NCBI RefSeq assembly: GCF_902703175.1
Contig: NZ_CACRYJ010000058.1
Location: 62,001 to 126,000 of the forward strand
Source: Occultella aeris
GTDB lineage: Bacteria > Actinomycetota > Actinomycetes > Actinomycetales > Beutenbergiaceae
Reading direction: 5' to 3'
DNA: 64,000 nt
Shown here: positions 61,345 to 64,000 of the stretch, piece by piece
How positions within the stretch are numbered: the stretch's first letter is position 1
Layout: each line of letters opens with the position of its first letter
Position numbers and translations under genes: made by a program
Notes under the pieces: generated by a model
The model's input: only the letters and a program-made list of their open reading frames with translations
What the model was told of the DNA's origin: nothing
Database searches by the model: none

Positions 61345-64000
61345 TCAGGCCCGCGGCTTCTCGCGCATCTCGAAGGTCTCGATCGTGTCGCCCTCCTGGA
61401 TGTCCCGGTACCCGAGGCCGATACCGCACTCGAAGCCCTCGCGGACCTCGGTGACGTCATCCTTCTCGCGACGCAGGGACTCGACCGTGAGGTTGTCGGC
61501 GATGACGACGCCATCGCGCAACAGCCGGGCCTTCGTGTTCCGCCGGATCGTGCCCGAGCGGATGATCGAACCGGCGATGCTGCCGACCTTCGAGGAACGG
61601 AAGACCTGGCGCACCTCGGCGGTACCGAGCTGAGCCTCCTCGAACTCCGGCTTGAGCATGCCCTTGAGCGCAGCCTCGACGTCCTCGATCGCGGAGTAGA
61701 TGACCGAGTAGTACTTGATCTCGACACCTTCGCGGTCGGCCAGCTCGGTGACCCGCTCCGCGGGCCGCACGTTGAAGCCGATGATGACGGCGTTGTCCAC
61801 CGTCGCCAGGTTGACGTCGTTCTGCGTGATCGCACCGACACCGCGGTGGATGATCCGCAGCTCGACCTCGTCGCCCACGTCGATCTTGAGCAGCGCGTCC
61901 TCGAGTGCCTCCACGGCACCGGAGACATCGCCCTTGAGGACCAGGTTGAGGGTCTCGACCTTGCCCTGCTCGAGCGCCTGGGTGAAGTCCTCGAGCGAGA
62001 TCCGCTTGCGGCGCTTGGCCAGCGTGGCGGCCCGTTCCGCGGCCTCACGCTTGTCGGCGATCTGACGGGCCGTGCGGTCGTCCGGGGCCACCAGGAAGGT
62101 GTCACCGGCGCGCGGCACTGAGGTCAGACCGAGGACCTGCACCGGACGAGCCGGACTCGCCTCGGGCACGGTCTCACCGTGCTCGTCGAACATCGCGCGG
62201 ACCCGGCCGTGGGCCGTCCCCGCCACGATGGCGTCCCCGACGCGCAGCGTCCCGGACTGGACCAGCACGGTCGCGACGGCGCCGCGCCCCTTGTCCAGGT
62301 TGGCCTCGATGGCCACACCACGGGCGTCCTTGTTGGGGTTCGCCCGCAGTTCCAGCGCGGCATCCGCGGTCAGCAGAACGGCCTCGAGAAGCTCGTCGAT
62401 GCCGGTGCGGTTACGCGCCGAGACGTTCACGAACATGGTGTCGCCGCCGTACTCCTCAGCCACCAGGTTGTACTCGGTGAGCTGCTGGCGGATCTTGTCC
62501 GGGTTGGCGTCCGGCTTGTCCACCTTGTTCACGGCGACCACGATCGGCACACCGGCCGCCTGCACGTGGTTCAGCGCCTCCACGGTCTGCGGCATCACGC
62601 CGTCGTCCGCGGCGACCACCAGGATCGCGATGTCGGTCACCTGCGCACCACGGGCACGCATGGCGGTGAACGCCTCGTGACCGGGGGTGTCGATGAACGT
62701 GATCGCACGGTCGGCGCCCTCGTGCTGGGTCTGCACCTGGTAGGCACCGATGTGCTGGGTGATGCCACCGGCTTCGCCGGCCACCACGTCGGTGCTGCGG
62801 ATCGCGTCGAGCAGCCGCGTCTTACCGTGGTCGACGTGACCCATGACGGTCACGACCGGCGGCCGGGGCTCCAGGTCCGAATCGTCCTCGGCGGCCTCTT
62901 CGGCCTCGAGGTCGATGTCGAACGTGCCGAGCAGCTCGCGGTCCTCCTCCTCGGGCGAGACGATCTCGATGACGTACCCGAGCTCGGCGCCGAGGGACTG
63001 GAACGTGTCCTCGTCCAGCGACTGGGTCGCGGTCGCCATCTCACCGAGGTGGAACAGGACCGTGACCAGGCTCGCGGGGTTCGCATCGATCCGGTCCGCG
63101 AAATCCGCCAGGGACGCACCGGCCCGGATCCGGATGACGGTGGAGCCGTCGCCACGGGGGACCTGGACGCCGCCGATGGACGGCGCGGACTGCTGCTCGA
63201 ACTCTTGACGCTTCGCCCGCTTGGACTTGCGGCCACGGACGGGACGGCCACCGGCGCGACCGAACGCACCCTGGGTGCCGCCACGCCCTCCTCGGCCACC
63301 GCCGCCGGGACGGCCGCCGAAGCCACCGCCACCACCAGCACCTGGGCCACCGCCGCCGCCGGGACGGCCGCCGAAGCCACCGCCACCACCAGCACCGCCG
63401 GGGCCACCACGGCCACCGCCGGGTGCGCCACGTCCACCACCGGGGCCGCCACCACGGGCGGGAGCACCGGGGCGGGACACGGCACTACGGCCGGGCATCA
63501 TGCCCGGGGTGGGCCGGTTGGCACCACCGGGGCGCGGTCCGCCGGTGCCGCCCGGACGCGGTCCGGCTGCGCCGGTGCCGCCCGGACGGGGCATGCCCTG
63601 CGACGGCGCGAACGGGTTGTTGCCGGGACGGGGCGGTCGAGGGCCGCCGGTGCGGTCGCCACGGTCGGGACGGTCGCCACGATCCGGGCGGTCGCCGCGG
63701 TCGGGGCGCTCGCCACGCTCGGGTCGGGCGCCGGGGCGGGGCATGCCCTGCGACGGCGCGAACGGGTTGTTGCCGGGACGCGCCGTCGACGGGCGCGGCG
63801 CCGGCCGGGCGCCCGGCGTGGGCCGGTCGGCAGAGTCGGCCTTGGCCTCGTCGGGACGCTCCTGCGGAGTCCGCGGACCGGGGGCCGGGGCCTTCGCAGC
63901 TGGTGCGGCCGGAGCCTCGGCGGCGGCCGGAGGAGGTGTCGCGGGCGCCTCGGCGACCGGTGCGGCCTGGCTCGGTGCAGGTGCGGCCTGCTCGACCGGA
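61345..64000 (-). CDS. infB: Translation initiation factor IF-2, 5' end beyond the window
   Basis: GTPase that places initiator tRNA on the 30S subunit. The frame runs open to the right edge (884 visible residues), so the N-terminus is missing. The extreme N-terminal part is Pro/Ala-rich. It is followed by Arg/Asp/Gly repeats and a Gly-rich zone with repeated [14 protein letters not shown] and GGFGGRP units, an actinobacterial feature. The IF2_N-like helical part is followed by the G domain: G1 GHVDHGKT (near 62830), G3 DTPGHEAF, G4 [10 protein letters not shown]. The C-terminal IF-2 domains end with [16 protein letters not shown]. Internal ATG codons such as 63744 are not the start. Confidence 0.96.
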   Translation of the reverse strand, partial: PVEQAAPAPSQAAPVAEAPATPPPAAAEAPAAPAAKAPAPGPRTPQERPDEAKADSADRPTPGARPAPRPSTARPGNNPFAPSQGMPRPGARPERGERPDRGDRPDRGDRPDRGDRTGGPRPPRPGNNPFAPSQGMPRPGGTGAAGPRPGGTGGPRPGGANRPTPGMMPGRSAVSRPGAPARGGGPGGGRGAPGGGRGGPGGAGGGGGFGGRPGGGGGPGAGGGGGFGGRPGGGGRGGRGGTQGAFGRAGGRPVRGRKSKRAKRQEFEQQSAPSIGGVQVPRGDGSTVIRIRAGASLADFADRIDANPASLVTVLFHLGEMATATQSLDEDTFQSLGAELGYVIEIVSPEEEDRELLGTFDIDLEAEEAAEDDSDLEPRPPVVTVMGHVDHGKTRLLDAIRSTDVVAGEAGGITQHIGAYQVQTQHEGADRAITFIDTPGHEAFTAMRARGAQVTDIAILVVAADDGVMPQTVEALNHVQAAGVPIVVAVNKVDKPDANPDKIRQQLTEYNLVAEEYGGDTMFVNVSARNRTGIDELLEAVLLTADAALELRANPNKDARGVAIEANLDKGRGAVATVLVQSGTLRVGDAIVAGTAHGRVRAMFDEHGETVPEASPARPVQVLGLTSVPRAGDTFLVAPDDRTARQIADKREAAERAATLAKRRKRISLEDFTQALEQGKVETLNLVLKGDVSGAVEALEDALLKIDVGDEVELRIIHRGVGAITQNDVNLATVDNAVIIGFNVRPAERVTELADREGVEIKYYSVIYSAIEDVEAALKGMLKPEFEEAQLGTAEVRQVFRSSKVGSIAGSIIRSGTIRRNTKARLLRDGVVIADNLTVESLRREKDDVTEVREGFECGIGLGYRDIQEGDTIETFEMREKPRA
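63301..63396. repeat. 42-base tandem-like repeat inside infB
   Basis: Identical 42-base copies at 63301-63342 and 63355-63396, period 54 bases (18 codons), encoding the repeated GGFGGRP-rich block of IF-2. Confidence 0.75.
63587..63780. repeat. 44-base direct repeat inside infB, 150 bases apart
   Basis: Identical copies at 63587-63630 and 63737-63780 encode [15 protein letters not shown]. The 150-base period is an exact multiple of three, so copy-number change would keep the frame. Between them lie DRG/DRPDRG repeats. Confidence 0.75.

Noticed and set aside
63301-63780. Regular GC-rich repeats resembling a CRISPR or tandem array
   Set aside because: They lie inside the infB frame, have unequal spacing, and encode Gly/Arg/Pro-rich protein repeats.
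1-64000. tRNA, rRNA, insertion sequence or prophage genes
   Set aside because: Scanning found no transposase, integrase or phage-structural motifs and no cloverleaf or rRNA-like stretch that I could support.

Overview
The window is GC-rich actinobacterial chromosome. Genes are dense and use many GTG starts. It carries actinobacterial hallmarks such as ClgR, ROK regulators, CUT1 sugar importers without a local ATPase, a WXG100-like protein and a Nei2 next to Lhr. The mix of housekeeping order and carbohydrate loci suggests a free-living Micrococcales relative (Ruania/Beutenbergia/Cellulomonas-like); that placement is inference. No rRNA, tRNA, CRISPR array, insertion sequence or prophage was seen, and no gene-free stretch exceeds 300 bases.

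Backbone: read from the right end leftward on the minus strand, the core genes run infB, rbfA, truB, ribF, rpsO, pnp, an M16 peptidase, dapB, dapA, rnj, ftsK, pgsA, cinA and clgR. This is close to the order I recall in other Actinobacteria (infB to clgR in mycobacteria). The accessory material sits in the junctions of this backbone.

Left end (1-11160): the 3' part of lhr, nei2, a LacI regulator divergent from a galactonate-dehydratase-like enzyme, and a very large secreted heparinase-family lyase. Region 11177-17857: clgR, cinA, pgsA, then a CapA-type phosphatase, a DUF2975/XRE pair and ftsK. Region 18041-29613: a one-direction cluster with a ROK regulator, two sulfatases, a complete CUT1 importer minus ATPase, a GH51 and a secreted GH43. 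It looks like a utilisation locus for a sulfated, arabinose-containing glycan. Region 29668-33408: a TetR/membrane protein pair, RNase J and dapA. Region 34190-42119: a second sugar locus (Gfo/Idh oxidoreductase, ThuA-like protein, LplABC-type importer) divergent from a putative GHL6 glycosidase. Region 42160-48102: a fused asymmetric ABC exporter, a YqhA-type membrane protein, a small glycine-zipper protein and a SnoaL-fused sigma factor. Region 48218-64000: the translation/RNA cluster, interrupted by (i) PadR plus a WXG100-like/hydrolase cassette with two paralogous helper proteins and (ii) a TetR/MFS drug-efflux pair.

A recurring signal is a TANNNT hexamer 6-7 nt before ATG/GTG with no clear Shine-Dalgarno sequence, at eleven genes. 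It implies widespread leaderless transcription and was used to choose several starts. The most interesting systems are the sulfated-glycan locus with apparently cytoplasmic sulfatases, the GHL6/ThuA locus, and the WXG100-hydrolase cassette.
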